Assembly (NCBI RefSeq): GCF_000717595.1
Contig: NZ_JNZO01000008.1
Location: forward strand, 235,338-299,337
Length of the DNA stretch: 64,000 nucleotides
Reading direction: 5' to 3'
Origin: Streptomyces flavochromogenes
Lineage (GTDB): Bacteria > Actinomycetota > Actinomycetes > Streptomycetales > Streptomycetaceae
Part shown: piece after piece, positions 26,335 through 34,408 of the stretch
Layout of the letters: each line of letters opens with the position of its first letter
How positions within the stretch are numbered: the first letter of the stretch is position 1
Made by a program: the position numbers and the translations under genes
The notes under the pieces: generated by a model
Told to the model about the DNA's origin: nothing
Database searches by the model: none
What the model saw: only the letters and a program-made list of their open reading frames with translations

Positions 26335-28254
26335 TTACAGAGTGTGGGTCAGGCGGTCGGTGAGCAGCCGGGTGAAGCGGGCCGGGTCGGGCAGGTCGCC
26401 GCCTTCGGCGAGCAGCGCGCTGCCGTACACCAGCTCGGCGATCTCCGCCAGGGCGGGGTCGTCCGCGTGGTTGTCGTGGGCCGTGCGCAGGGCGGTGATC
26501 AGCGGGTGCGCGGGGTTGAGTTCCAGGATCCTCTTGACGGTGGGCAGTTGCTGTCCCATGGCCCGGTACATCTTCTCCAGGGTCGGCGTCACGTCGTGGG
26601 CGTCGCCGACGATGCATGCTGCCGAGGTCGTCAGGCGTGACGACAGGCGCACCTGCTTGACCTGCTCGGACAGCGTGGTGGTCAGCCACGGCAGGAGGGC
26701 GGCGAAGTCCTGCTCGCGCTGGGCCTTCTCGGCGTCGGTGTCCTGGTCGCCGTCGGCCGAGGCGTCGAGGTCGACCTGGCCCTTGGCGACGGACTGAAGA
26801 CGGTGGCCGTCGAACGCCGGGACCCGGTCCACCCACACCTCGTCGACGGGGTCGGTGAGGATCAGGACCTCGTACCCCTTGGCGGCGAAGGCTTCCATGT
26901 GGGGGGAGTTCTCCACCATCGCGCGGGTCTCGCCGGTCAGGTAGTAGATGGCCTCCTGTCCGTCCTTCATGCGCTCGACGTATTCGCGCAGCGTGGTGGT
27001 CTTCTCCGGGTCGTGCGTGGAGGCGGCCGACACCAGTTCGAGCAGGGCCTCGGTGTTGTCCGTGTCCTCGACCAGGCCTTCCTTCAGAGCCCGGCCGAAC
27101 TGCGCCCACACCTTCGCGTAGCGCTCGGCGTCCTTGGCCTGCATGGTCTTGAGGGCGCCGAGGACCTTCTTGACCAGGCGACGACGCACGCCGCGGATCT
27201 GACGGTCGTGCTGGAGGATCTCGCGGGAGACGTTCAACGACAGGTCGTGGGCGTCCACGACACCCTTGACGAAGCGCAGGTAGTCGGGCATGAGCGCTTC
27301 GCAGTCGTCCATGATGAACACCCGCTTGACGTACAGCTGCACGCCGCGCCTGGTCTCGCGGGAGAACAGGTCGAAGGGTGCCTGCGAGGGGATGAACAGC
27401 AGCGCCTCGTACTCGAAGGTGCCTTCGGCGCGCATGTGGATCGTCTCGGCGGGCGCCAGCCAGTCGTGGCTGATCTGCTGGTAGAACTCGTTGTACTCGT
27501 CCTCGGTCACCTCGGCGCGCGGCCTGGCCCACAGCGCCTTCATCGAATTGAGCGTGTCGACCTCGTGGGTGGTCTCGCCCTCGGCGTCGGTACGCTCGGT
27601 GGCCATTCGGACAGGCCAGCGGATGAAGTCCGAGTACTGCTTGACGATCTGACGGATCTTCGACTCGGACAGGTAGTCGGCAAGCCCGTCCTCGCTGTCG
27701 GCGGGCTTGAGGTGCAGCGTGACCGAGGTGCCCACGGGCAGGTTGTCGACGGTCTGGACGGTGTAGGAGCCCTCGCCGTCGGACTCCCACTCGGTACCGG
27801 AGTCGGTACCCGCCCGCCGGGTGCGCAGGGTGACCTTGTCGGCAACCATGAACGCGGAGTAGAAGCCCACGCCGAACTGCCCGATCAGGCTCTCGGCGGT
27901 GGCGGCGTCCTTGGACTCCTTGATCTTCTCCAGCAGGCCGGCCGTGCCGGACTTGGCGATGGTGCCGATCAGCTCCACGAGATCGTCCCGGGTCATGCCG
28001 ATCCCGTTGTCACGGACGGTCAAGGTGCGGGCGTCCTTGTCGACCTCCAACGCGATGTGCAGGCCGGTGGTGTCGATGTCGACGAGGCTGGAGTCGGTCA
28101 GTGATTCCAGCCGCAGCTTGTCCAGTGCGTCCGAGGCGTTCGAGATCAGCTCGCGCAGGAAGATGTCCTTGTTCGAGTAGATCGAGTGAATGACCAGTCG
28201 GAGCAACTGGCGTGTCTCAGCCTGGAATTCCAGCGTCTCGACACTGCTACCCAT
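26335..28254 (-). CDS. htpG: Molecular chaperone HtpG (Hsp90)
   Basis: 639 residues. The GHKL ATPase site is complete: FLRELISNASDALDKLR, TVRDNGIGMTRDDLV and IGQFGVGFYSAFMVAD. The middle domain contains SREILQHDRQIRGVRRRLVKK with the conserved Arg, and the C-terminal dimerisation region is present. HtpG is the cytosolic ATP-dependent Hsp90. The start is the ATG at 28254 (MGSSVETLEFQAETRQLL) with AAAGGG upstream; the open frame extends nine codons further. It lies 128 bp behind the heat-shock repressor gene rheA on the same strand, a meaningful association. Confidence 0.96.
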   Translation of the reverse strand: MGSSVETLEFQAETRQLLRLVIHSIYSNKDIFLRELISNASDALDKLRLESLTDSSLVDIDTTGLHIALEVDKDARTLTVRDNGIGMTRDDLVELIGTIAKSGTAGLLEKIKESKDAATAESLIGQFGVGFYSAFMVADKVTLRTRRAGTDSGTEWESDGEGSYTVQTVDNLPVGTSVTLHLKPADSEDGLADYLSESKIRQIVKQYSDFIRWPVRMATERTDAEGETTHEVDTLNSMKALWARPRAEVTEDEYNEFYQQISHDWLAPAETIHMRAEGTFEYEALLFIPSQAPFDLFSRETRRGVQLYVKRVFIMDDCEALMPDYLRFVKGVVDAHDLSLNVSREILQHDRQIRGVRRRLVKKVLGALKTMQAKDAERYAKVWAQFGRALKEGLVEDTDNTEALLELVSAASTHDPEKTTTLREYVERMKDGQEAIYYLTGETRAMVENSPHMEAFAAKGYEVLILTDPVDEVWVDRVPAFDGHRLQSVAKGQVDLDASADGDQDTDAEKAQREQDFAALLPWLTTTLSEQVKQVRLSSRLTTSAACIVGDAHDVTPTLEKMYRAMGQQLPTVKRILELNPAHPLITALRTAHDNHADDPALAEIAELVYGSALLAEGGDLPDPARFTRLLTDRLTHTL

Positions 28255-28382
28255 GGGGGGCCCTTTCTGTGGGAACGTCATGAACGGTCAGGTATGGCGT
28301 CGATGTGAGTCGTTGCCTGCCGCCGGCGTGCTTCGCGGCGGCCGGGATCGCACCGGCATTCTGTGACTCTCCGTGCGAGGAG

Positions 28383-29033
28383 TCAGTCATCGTCAGCCGC
28401 CGTCGCCGTGAGCTGGTCGTCGAGGGCGTCGAGGCGGGTGACGAGGTCGGCGTGGTGCGTATCGAGGTAGGGGCGCATGTCCGTCAAGGGAGCGATGAGC
28501 TCGGCGGCATCCGTGGCGCCGAGGGCGGCATGCAGGGCGGCCTGAGCTGAGCGTGCTTCGGGCGCGAGATGGGCGAGCGCGGTGATCTGCCCGGCGAGGC
28601 GGCGCAGGTCGGCGGCGTTGGCGCGGGCCCACGTGGATGTGGCGCGTTCGGCGGCCCTGGCCTGGCGGGTGGCCGTCACGCGCTGCTCGCCGGTGGCGCC
28701 GACGGCGCCGGGGCGGCCCCGCAGATATCGGCGTTCGGCGGCCTGACGGCTGGAGACTCCGAGGGGGCGGGCGAGGTCGGCCCAGCTGGCGCCCGCCTCG
28801 CGGGCGGTCTCGATCAGCCCGGTCTCCCAGCCGGCGAGCTGCTCGCGCACCTGCCGCAGCAGCATGAGGGAAGCCAGCGCCTGCTCAGGACCGGGGCCGG
28901 TGGCGTCGGAAGTCTCGTGCTGGGCATCGCGCATGGCGTCGTCGATGGCGGCAAGGGCCGCCGCGGCGGCGAGAAAGGACGCCGGGCCGTGGGCGCCGGT
29001 GCCGGTCGTGGACGGCTGGTCGGCTGCGGTCAC
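28383..29033 (-). CDS. rheA: RheA-like heat-shock (Hsp18) repressor
   Basis: 216 residues from the GTG at 29033 with AAGGAGG five bases upstream; another GTG lies two codons earlier. Central helix-turn-helix: AGASWADLARPLGVSSRQAAER. The flanking regions are helical and alanine-rich, and the tail is acidic. It resembles the Streptomyces HSP18 transcriptional regulator RheA, the thermosensing repressor of hsp18 in S. albus. The strongest support is upstream: two copies of TGTCATC-N5-GATGACA, the operator I recall for RheA, cover its promoter. Autoregulation is therefore expected. The divergent partner hsp18 is not present; htpG lies downstream. Confidence 0.82.
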   Translation of the reverse strand: MTAADQPSTTGTGAHGPASFLAAAAALAAIDDAMRDAQHETSDATGPGPEQALASLMLLRQVREQLAGWETGLIETAREAGASWADLARPLGVSSRQAAERRYLRGRPGAVGATGEQRVTATRQARAAERATSTWARANAADLRRLAGQITALAHLAPEARSAQAALHAALGATDAAELIAPLTDMRPYLDTHHADLVTRLDALDDQLTATAADDD

Positions 29034-29049
29034 GGGCACCTCCTTCGAC

Positions 29050-29095
29050 TGTCATCATATCGACGACATTGTAACCTGTCATCCATCAGATGACA
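29050..29095. promoter_or_regulatory. Two RheA-type operators and the rheA promoter
   Basis: Site 1 at 29050-29068 is TGTCATC-N5-GACGACA with one mismatch. Site 2 at 29077-29095 is a perfect TGTCATC-N5-GATGACA. Centres are 27 bp apart. On the minus strand a TACAAT -10 hexamer sits at 29073-29068, with a 17-bp spacer to a CTGTCA -35 element at 29096-29091. Site 2 overlaps the -35 element and site 1 covers the expected transcription start. This is a textbook repressor arrangement. Confidence 0.85.
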
Positions 29096-29341
29096 GGCAT
29101 TGGAGCGCCTCGGCAGCAACCGGCCGAACCTGCTGCAGGTGTCACGACGCCGGCCCCGACGTGGTCACTCGCATCGGCCACCAGTTGCCCGGTTCTCCGT
29201 AAGGGCCTGGGCGCGGTCCGGCGGCCCCGGCCGGCGCTCGATGCCGATCGCCGGACCGCATGCGATCCAGCCCCGGCGTGCCACGGCCGATCGCCTCGCC
29301 ACGCGCTGGAAGTCCTCCGCGCCCCTGGGCATTGGGCACAG

Positions 29342-29405
29342 CCGGACAGCCGGACAGCCGGACAGCCGGACAGCCGGACAGCCGGACAGCCGGACAGCCG
29401 GACAG
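29342..29405. repeat. Octanucleotide tandem repeat (CCGGACAG)x8
   Basis: Eight perfect head-to-tail copies of CCGGACAG, followed to about 29457 by degenerate GGTCGGCC/GGTCAACC variants. It lies between the rheA operators and the 3' end of the DUF6223 gene and is not inside any gene I can support. The degenerate part can fold back on itself and may act as a terminator for the DUF6223 gene. Confidence 0.95.
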
Positions 29406-29449
29406 TCGGTCGGCCGGACAGTCGGTCGGCCGGTCGGCCGGTCAACCGG

Positions 29450-29881
29450 TCAGCCGGCGTGGCGGGAGCGCGTCAGAGCGAGGCCGCCGAGGGCTGTGCT
29501 GATCAACCCCAGCAGCAAGGCCACGTAGGCGCCCCCCAGCCCGTTCCCGGTGCCGAGACCACCCTCGGCGGTGGCCGCGACCAGCCCGCCGAGGGCCATG
29601 GCGATCAGCCCCGCCGTCATGGCCGTGCGCGACCGGCGGGCAGTGGCGAGGGGACCGGCAGGCCGTACCAGCGCAACCACGGCGATGACCACGCCGACCA
29701 GCCCCAGCAGCCCGCCCGTGGTGGCCCCCAGTCGCCCGAGGCTGAAGTCGTAGACACCGGCGGCGACGGCGACCGGCTGGACGGAGGCGTGGGCTGCTGC
29801 CGGCACGGCAAGACCGAGACCGAGACCGAGACCTCCGAGCAGGGCGGCCGAGGCGGCGACGAACAGGCGACGAGCGGACAT
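29450..29881 (-). CDS. DUF6223 family membrane protein
   Basis: 143 residues. Signal-like first helix (LFVAASAALLGGLGLGLGLAVPAAAHA), then about three more helices (GGLLGLVGVVIAVVALVRP, AGLIAMALGGLVAATAEGG, YVALLLGLISTALGGLALT). The central segment YDFSLGRLGATTGGLLGLVG matches my memory of DUF6223, a small family with no known function. The ATG at 29881 has GAAGGAGCACC upstream. It is divergent from the two-component genes at 30078. Confidence 0.78.
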   Translation of the reverse strand: MSARRLFVAASAALLGGLGLGLGLAVPAAAHASVQPVAVAAGVYDFSLGRLGATTGGLLGLVGVVIAVVALVRPAGPLATARRSRTAMTAGLIAMALGGLVAATAEGGLGTGNGLGGAYVALLLGLISTALGGLALTRSRHAG

Positions 29882-30077
29882 CGAGGTGCTCCTTCTCTTC
29901 CCACGACTGGATGTGTTCCGAGCATGTCGGGCGGCCTGCGGAAGGTCGTCCAGCAGACGCAGGCATCTCGCGCTACCGCGGAAGCGGCAGGAGCCGCGAA
30001 GGTACTGCGTACGTGGTAGTCGGCCGCTCGTCCCGGCGCGGGATTCGCCCGCGGCGGCATCCGGCTACGGTTCGCGC

Positions 30078-31205
30078 ATGAGCAAAGGACGGTTCGGCGT
30101 TCGCGCCGGGGTCAGAGACTGCCTGACCGCCGGCGGTGTGGCGGCGGCGCTGATGGTCACCGGGATGTCCTCGCACCACTCCTTCACGGGCCTCGACGTC
30201 CTCGGATTCGCCCTGCTGGCGGGCGGCGGCCTGGCGCTGGCTGCCGGCCGCCGGGCTCCGGTTCCCGTACTGGCCGTCAGTGGGCTGTGCGCGGTGGGGT
30301 ACCAGGCCGCCGGGTTCGACGTGCCCGCCGTCGCGTTCCTCTTCGCGGTGTACGCGGCGATGCGGGCGGGACACCGCCTCGTCACGGTGGTGACGAGCGT
30401 GGCCGTACTGGCGGCTCTTCCGCTCGCGGCCCTGGCCTCGGGCCTGCACGACACGGGAGAGGCGTTCGCCCAGGCCCGAGGTGCCCTTGAGATCGCCTGG
30501 CTGATCGCCGCCGGCGCCGCGGGCGAAGCGCTGCGGCAGGCCGAGCGGCGAGCGGACGAAGCCGAGCGCACCCGCGAGGAGACAGCGCGGCGCCGCGCCG
30601 ACGAGGAGCGGCTGCACATCGCGAGGGAGCTGCACGATTCGCTCACCCATCAGATCTCGGTCATCAAGGTGCAGTCCGAAGTCGCCGTCCACGTGGCCCG
30701 CAAGCGGGGCGAGCAGGTGCCGGAGGCCCTGTTGGCGATCCGGGAGGCGGGACGAGAGGCGGCGAGGGAGCTGCGCGCGACCCTGGAGGTGCTGCGCGAC
30801 GACGACACGACCCCGCCGCCCGGGCTCGGGCATGTCCCTGAGCTGGTGGAGCGGGCCGGGAGGAGCGGACTCGCGGCGACGCTGACGATCGAGGGGCAGC
30901 GGCACGACGTACCGGCGGCGGTGGGCCGGACCGTCTACCGAATCGTTCAGGAGTCGCTCACCAACATCGCCCGTCACGCGGACGCCACCCAGGCATCCGT
31001 CCGCATCGCCTACCGCCCGGACATGGTCGCCCTGCAGGTGGACGACGACGGCAAGGCCACGCCGGACACCGCCCCGCCGCCCGGCATGGGACTGCTCGGG
31101 ATGCGAGAACGCGTCACCGCTCTCGGAGGTCGGTTCCAGGCAGCGCCGCGCGGCGACGGCGGCTTCACCGTCCAGGCCGAGCTCCCCGTGGAACGGGCCT
31201 CGTGA
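30078..31205 (+). CDS. Sensor histidine kinase (NarL/DesK type)
   Basis: 375 residues. Four to five N-terminal helices in pairs (LDVLGFALLAGGGLALAAG, VPAVAFLFAVYAAM, VVTSVAVLAALPLAALASG, EIAWLIAAGAAGEAL), then a coiled linker, then the HisKA_3 dimerisation box ERLHIARELHDSLTHQISVI with phospho-acceptor His186. The ATPase has RIVQESLTNIARHADAT and GMGLLGMRERVTALGG. All catalytic boxes are intact. The signal is unknown and there is no large extracellular domain, so a membrane or intracellular cue is likely. The stop overlaps the start of the response regulator gene. Confidence 0.92.
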   Translation: MSKGRFGVRAGVRDCLTAGGVAAALMVTGMSSHHSFTGLDVLGFALLAGGGLALAAGRRAPVPVLAVSGLCAVGYQAAGFDVPAVAFLFAVYAAMRAGHRLVTVVTSVAVLAALPLAALASGLHDTGEAFAQARGALEIAWLIAAGAAGEALRQAERRADEAERTREETARRRADEERLHIARELHDSLTHQISVIKVQSEVAVHVARKRGEQVPEALLAIREAGREAARELRATLEVLRDDDTTPPPGLGHVPELVERAGRSGLAATLTIEGQRHDVPAAVGRTVYRIVQESLTNIARHADATQASVRIAYRPDMVALQVDDDGKATPDTAPPPGMGLLGMRERVTALGGRFQAAPRGDGGFTVQAELPVERAS

Positions 31206-31864
31206 TCCGTGTCCTGCTGGTCGACGACCAGCCGCTCATCCGCAGCGGATTCCGCGCACTCCTCGACCTCGAGGACGACATCGAGGTGGTGGCCGAGGCC
31301 GCCAACGGCGAGGAGGGCCTGGAACGTGCCAAGGAACACCTGCCCGACATCGTGCTCGTCGACGTCCAGATGCCGGTCATGGACGGCATCGAGGCAACCC
31401 GCCGCATCGCCGCGGACCCGGCCCTGGCCGCGGTACGAGTGGTCATCCTGACCAACTACGGCCTGGACGAGTACGTCTTCAACGCGCTCCGCGCAGGCGC
31501 CGCCGGATTCCTCGTCAAGGACATCGTGCCCGAGGACTTCCTGCACGCCGTACGCGTCGCCGCGCGTGGGGACGCCCTGCTCGCACCCTCGATCACCCGC
31601 AAGCTGATCGACCGGTACGTCACCCAGCCGCTCCCCACCGACGCCGGCACAGCGCTGGAAGGGCTGACCGGTCGCGAACGCGAGGCCGTCGTCCTGGTCG
31701 CGAAGGGCTTGTCCAACGACGAGATCGCGGACCGCATGGTGATCAGCCCGCTGACCGCGAAAACCCACATCAACCGCGCCATGACCAAACTCCACGCGCG
31801 TGACCGGGCCCAACTCGTCGTTCTCGCCTACGAATCGGGACTGGTGACGCCGCGCAACTCGTGA
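31202..31864 (+). CDS. LuxR/NarL family response regulator
   Basis: 220 residues. The receiver domain has the acidic pocket LLVDDQ, phospho-acceptor Asp54 in IVLVDVQMPVMDG, and the conserved Thr/Lys (VVILTNYG, GAAGFLVKD). The C-terminal LuxR HTH is LTGREREAVVLVAKGLSNDE followed by TAKTHINRAMTKLHARDRAQ. Its GTG overlaps the kinase stop codon by four bases (GTGA), so the pair is translationally coupled. Targets are unknown. The divergent DUF6223 gene is a plausible one because Streptomyces two-component genes often regulate their neighbour. Confidence 0.93.
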   Translation: MIRVLLVDDQPLIRSGFRALLDLEDDIEVVAEAANGEEGLERAKEHLPDIVLVDVQMPVMDGIEATRRIAADPALAAVRVVILTNYGLDEYVFNALRAGAAGFLVKDIVPEDFLHAVRVAARGDALLAPSITRKLIDRYVTQPLPTDAGTALEGLTGREREAVVLVAKGLSNDEIADRMVISPLTAKTHINRAMTKLHARDRAQLVVLAYESGLVTPRNS

Positions 31865-32010
31865 CAGCCGCGGTCGTCCACTCTGCCAAAGGGGAGTGTC
31901 ATGTCCAGGGGGCAGCCCCGTCACCGCCGCGAGCGCGATCAGGCGGCTGCGCTCGACGCTCGCACTCGGACGCGATGCCCTCCCCGACGGCGCTCTCCCC
32001 GTCCCCGGCG

Positions 32011-32580
32011 TCAGTTCCTCCGCCGGTACGAGCCGGGGGCCAAGCCGTGCGTGCGCTTGAACGCATGGGCGAAGGCGAACTCGGATGTGTAGCCCACCTG
32101 GGCGGCGATGGATCTCGACGGTGCGTCCGATGTCCGCAGCAGGCGCGCCGCCGCGGTCATCCGCCACCAGGTCAGGTAGCCGATGGGTGGTTGACCGATG
32201 AGCAGGGCGAAGCGCCGGGCGAAAGGCCCGGGAGAGCCCGGCCTCCGCCGCGAGTGTCGCCACCGTCCACGGCGATGCCGGATCTCGGTGGATGGCGTGG
32301 AGGGCGGCGGCGACCGGGGGGTCGTTGAGCGCGGCGGCCCATCCCGTGGGGTTGGCCCGGGAGGACTGTTCGTCGAACCAGATGCGCAGGATGTAGAGCA
32401 GTAGCGCGTCCAGCAGCACGGGGACGGCGGCGTCCGTGCCCGTGCGCGGTTTCTCGAGCTCCGCGGCCAGGAGGGTGACGGCGGAATGCAGCTCCGGATG
32501 TGTGCCGGAGGGCGGCGATACCGGCGGGCGCTGCGGCGTCGAGCGGTCGCTGTCGGACCGAGCGAACAGTGGGAGCCGCT
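32011..32580 (-). pseudogene. AraC-family regulator, truncated and frameshifted
   Basis: The C-terminal HTH pair is intact (FARRFALLIGQPPIGYLTWW, then RSIAAQVGYTSEFAFAHAFK, ending YRRRN). Upstream the coding sense continues in another frame (ELHSAVTLLAAELEKPRTGT, LLYILRIWFDEQSSR, PWTVATLAAEAGLSRA). The break is a single extra base in the AAA run at about 32222-32224, where LSRAFARRF would otherwise be continuous. The N-terminal cupin part expected for this subfamily is not recognisable, so the gene is also 5'-truncated. Confidence 0.78.
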
Positions 32581-32677
32581 CCGCATCACCGATGTGCGGG
32601 CGACGCGCCAGACCGTGCCGTACGCGATGGACGAAGTCCCCGGTGACGAGCATCAGCCGGTGGGAGGATGCCTGGCC

Positions 32678-33454
32678 ATGGGGACGAGAGACGCAAGCGA
32701 CGAGGCCTACGTGGTGGGCCTGTGCAACCAGGTCCTGGGCGAAGCCGCGCTGACACAGCACAAGTTCGACTGGCTGCTGGGCGATCCCGGAACGAGCGGC
32801 CGGCAGGCCAGGCTGCCGGTCGACGCCTACTGGCCAGGCCACCGGCTCGTGGTCGAGTACCGCGAGCTTCAGCACGACCAGGCGATGCCTCACTTCGACA
32901 AACCGGACCGGATGACCGTCAGCGGCGTCCACCGGGGTCAACAGCGGGCCCTGTACGACTCGCGGCGGGACACAGAGATCCCCGCACACGGCCTGAGGCT
33001 GGTGGTCATCCGGCCTGCCGACCTCGACGCGGACGGTCGGGGACGGCTGCGACGCAGTGAGGAGGCCGACGTGGCCGTACTGCGACAGCTCCTGGCCCGC
33101 CACAGCGACGAAGACCGCGTCGTCGACTCCTTCCGCACCTGGCTGCTTTCCGAAGGGTGGACGCCGGTCGACCCCACGGACCGCTGGACCGACGTCGAAG
33201 CCGTACGAGGGGACGACCGGTTGATCTGCGAGGTCAAGGGCCGCACCTCGGAGAGGGGCATCGACGCAGACATCGCCTACGGGCAGCTGCTGCGCCGTAT
33301 GACGAGCGAAGCACCCGGCACACGGTACGCATTGGTCGTGCCCTCGACGTCCGTCAAGGCCGCGGAGCGGGTGCCCGCGCGCGTACGCAGACTGCTGCGC
33401 ATCGACCTGTACGAGGTCACCGACGACAACACGGTGCACCGGCTTTCGACGTAG
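32678..33454 (+). CDS. Protein with two PD-(D/E)XK nuclease-like domains
   Basis: 258 residues from the ATG at 32678, with GGGAGG about ten bases upstream. Domain 1 (about 25-115) resembles DUF559/Vsr-type folds: LPVDAYWPGHRLVVEYRELQH with Asp49, Glu60 and Gln65-His66, then RGQQRALYDSRRDTEIPAHGLRLVVI. Domain 2 (about 145-250) has WTDVEAVRGDDRLICEVKGRT with Asp172 and the E-V-K triplet at 185-187, followed by a helix with Gln203. This is a textbook PD-(D/E)XK core. Both active sites look conserved, although domain 1 has Arg62-Glu63 where a Lys is usual. No methyltransferase gene is nearby. A defence or repair role is inference. Confidence 0.7.
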   Translation: MGTRDASDEAYVVGLCNQVLGEAALTQHKFDWLLGDPGTSGRQARLPVDAYWPGHRLVVEYRELQHDQAMPHFDKPDRMTVSGVHRGQQRALYDSRRDTEIPAHGLRLVVIRPADLDADGRGRLRRSEEADVAVLRQLLARHSDEDRVVDSFRTWLLSEGWTPVDPTDRWTDVEAVRGDDRLICEVKGRTSERGIDADIAYGQLLRRMTSEAPGTRYALVVPSTSVKAAERVPARVRRLLRIDLYEVTDDNTVHRLST

Positions 33455-33640
33455 ACGGCCCGAGACGCCCGGACAGGTACGGCCGACGATCCCTGCCGGA
33501 AGGCACCGGTGGCCGTCACGGACGAGACCTCGCGAGGCTCTCCGGCGTTCGACGTACGACGTCCGCCTCGGCGTGATGCCGAGGGCCCGATGACAGCTGC
33601 CAGCCGACCTTCGTGACCCCGCCTCCCGTGCACGAGCTCG

Positions 33641-34408
33641 TCAGGCTCTGGCGCTGATGGAGATGATGCCGAGGGGCTCGGTGGTCGGCTGCTCGGAGCC
33701 GCCCGCGGGTTCCACGGTGATGCCGACGGCGACCGCGTCGCCCAGGGGACCGTCGAGGACGCGTGTGGCCCGGTCGCCGGTGTTGTCCAGAAGGCCGGCC
33801 GGGCGCAGGTCGCCGGCCTCACCGGCGTACCAGAGTTCGTACACCGTGCCGCTCGGCAGCGCCGGGAGGTCCCGGGCGGTGAATGCGGCCTTGGCCTGCG
33901 CGCGGGACACGACGACCGCCGCCTCGGCTCCGTCGGCGAGCTCACCGGTGTGCACGGTGGCGTCGGGCGCGGTGAGGACGCCCGCGAACGCTTCTCCTGC
34001 GGTACGGGCCTGCTCCTGGGCCAGGGCTGCCTGGGCGCGTGCCTCGTCGGCCTCCTCGTGCTCCCGGACGGCGAAGGCACCGAGCGCGGCCGCCGCCGCG
34101 ATGCTCGCGGCGAGGGCGAGACGCAACCCGTTCCGGCGGAGGGATCCGCCGCGGGGCCGGACGGTATGACGCTGCCGGTCCTGCGGAGTGCGGGACACCT
34201 GCTCCATGACACGCACACGCAGCTCCTCGGACACCGGTGCGGTCTCGGCGGCGGCGAGCCGGGCGGCAGTCCTCTCGAACGCGACGACATCCCTGCGGCA
34301 GACCTCGCAGCCGGCGAGATGATTCTCGAAGGCGGCCTCCTCCGCTGGTGGCAGAGCGTGCAGAACGTATGCCGCGGCACTGAGGTGCGGATCCTCCGGC
34401 GTGGTCAT
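33641..34408 (-). CDS. Anti-sigma-K factor RskA-like membrane protein
   Basis: 255 residues. The N-terminal zinc-binding anti-sigma domain carries the H-x3-C-x2-C motif (His30, Cys34, Cys37) in FENHLAGCEVCRRDVVAFER. One transmembrane helix (LRLALAASIAAAAALGAFAV) lies near residue 95-115. The extracytoplasmic RskA domain ends TVYELWYAGEAGDLRPAGLL and GITVEPAGGSEQPTTEPLG. It should hold the preceding sigma factor inactive at the membrane until regulated proteolysis. The start codon overlaps the sigma-factor stop by four bases (ATGA), as expected for coupled stoichiometric production. Confidence 0.92.
   Translation of the reverse strand: MTTPEDPHLSAAAYVLHALPPAEEAAFENHLAGCEVCRRDVVAFERTAARLAAAETAPVSEELRVRVMEQVSRTPQDRQRHTVRPRGGSLRRNGLRLALAASIAAAAALGAFAVREHEEADEARAQAALAQEQARTAGEAFAGVLTAPDATVHTGELADGAEAAVVVSRAQAKAAFTARDLPALPSGTVYELWYAGEAGDLRPAGLLDNTGDRATRVLDGPLGDAVAVGITVEPAGGSEQPTTEPLGIISISARA

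Noticed and set aside
29090..29450. Plus-strand ORFs at the position where hsp18 would be
   Set aside because: No Hsp20 motifs, no ribosome binding site, and the frames are dominated by the tandem repeat.
29342..29457. Repeat array considered as CRISPR
   Set aside because: Units of eight bases repeat without spacers, so it is a simple tandem repeat.
31010..33439. An 809-codon minus-strand open frame
   Set aside because: Antisense to the histidine kinase, response regulator and nuclease-fold genes. Only the short AraC remnant inside it is real.
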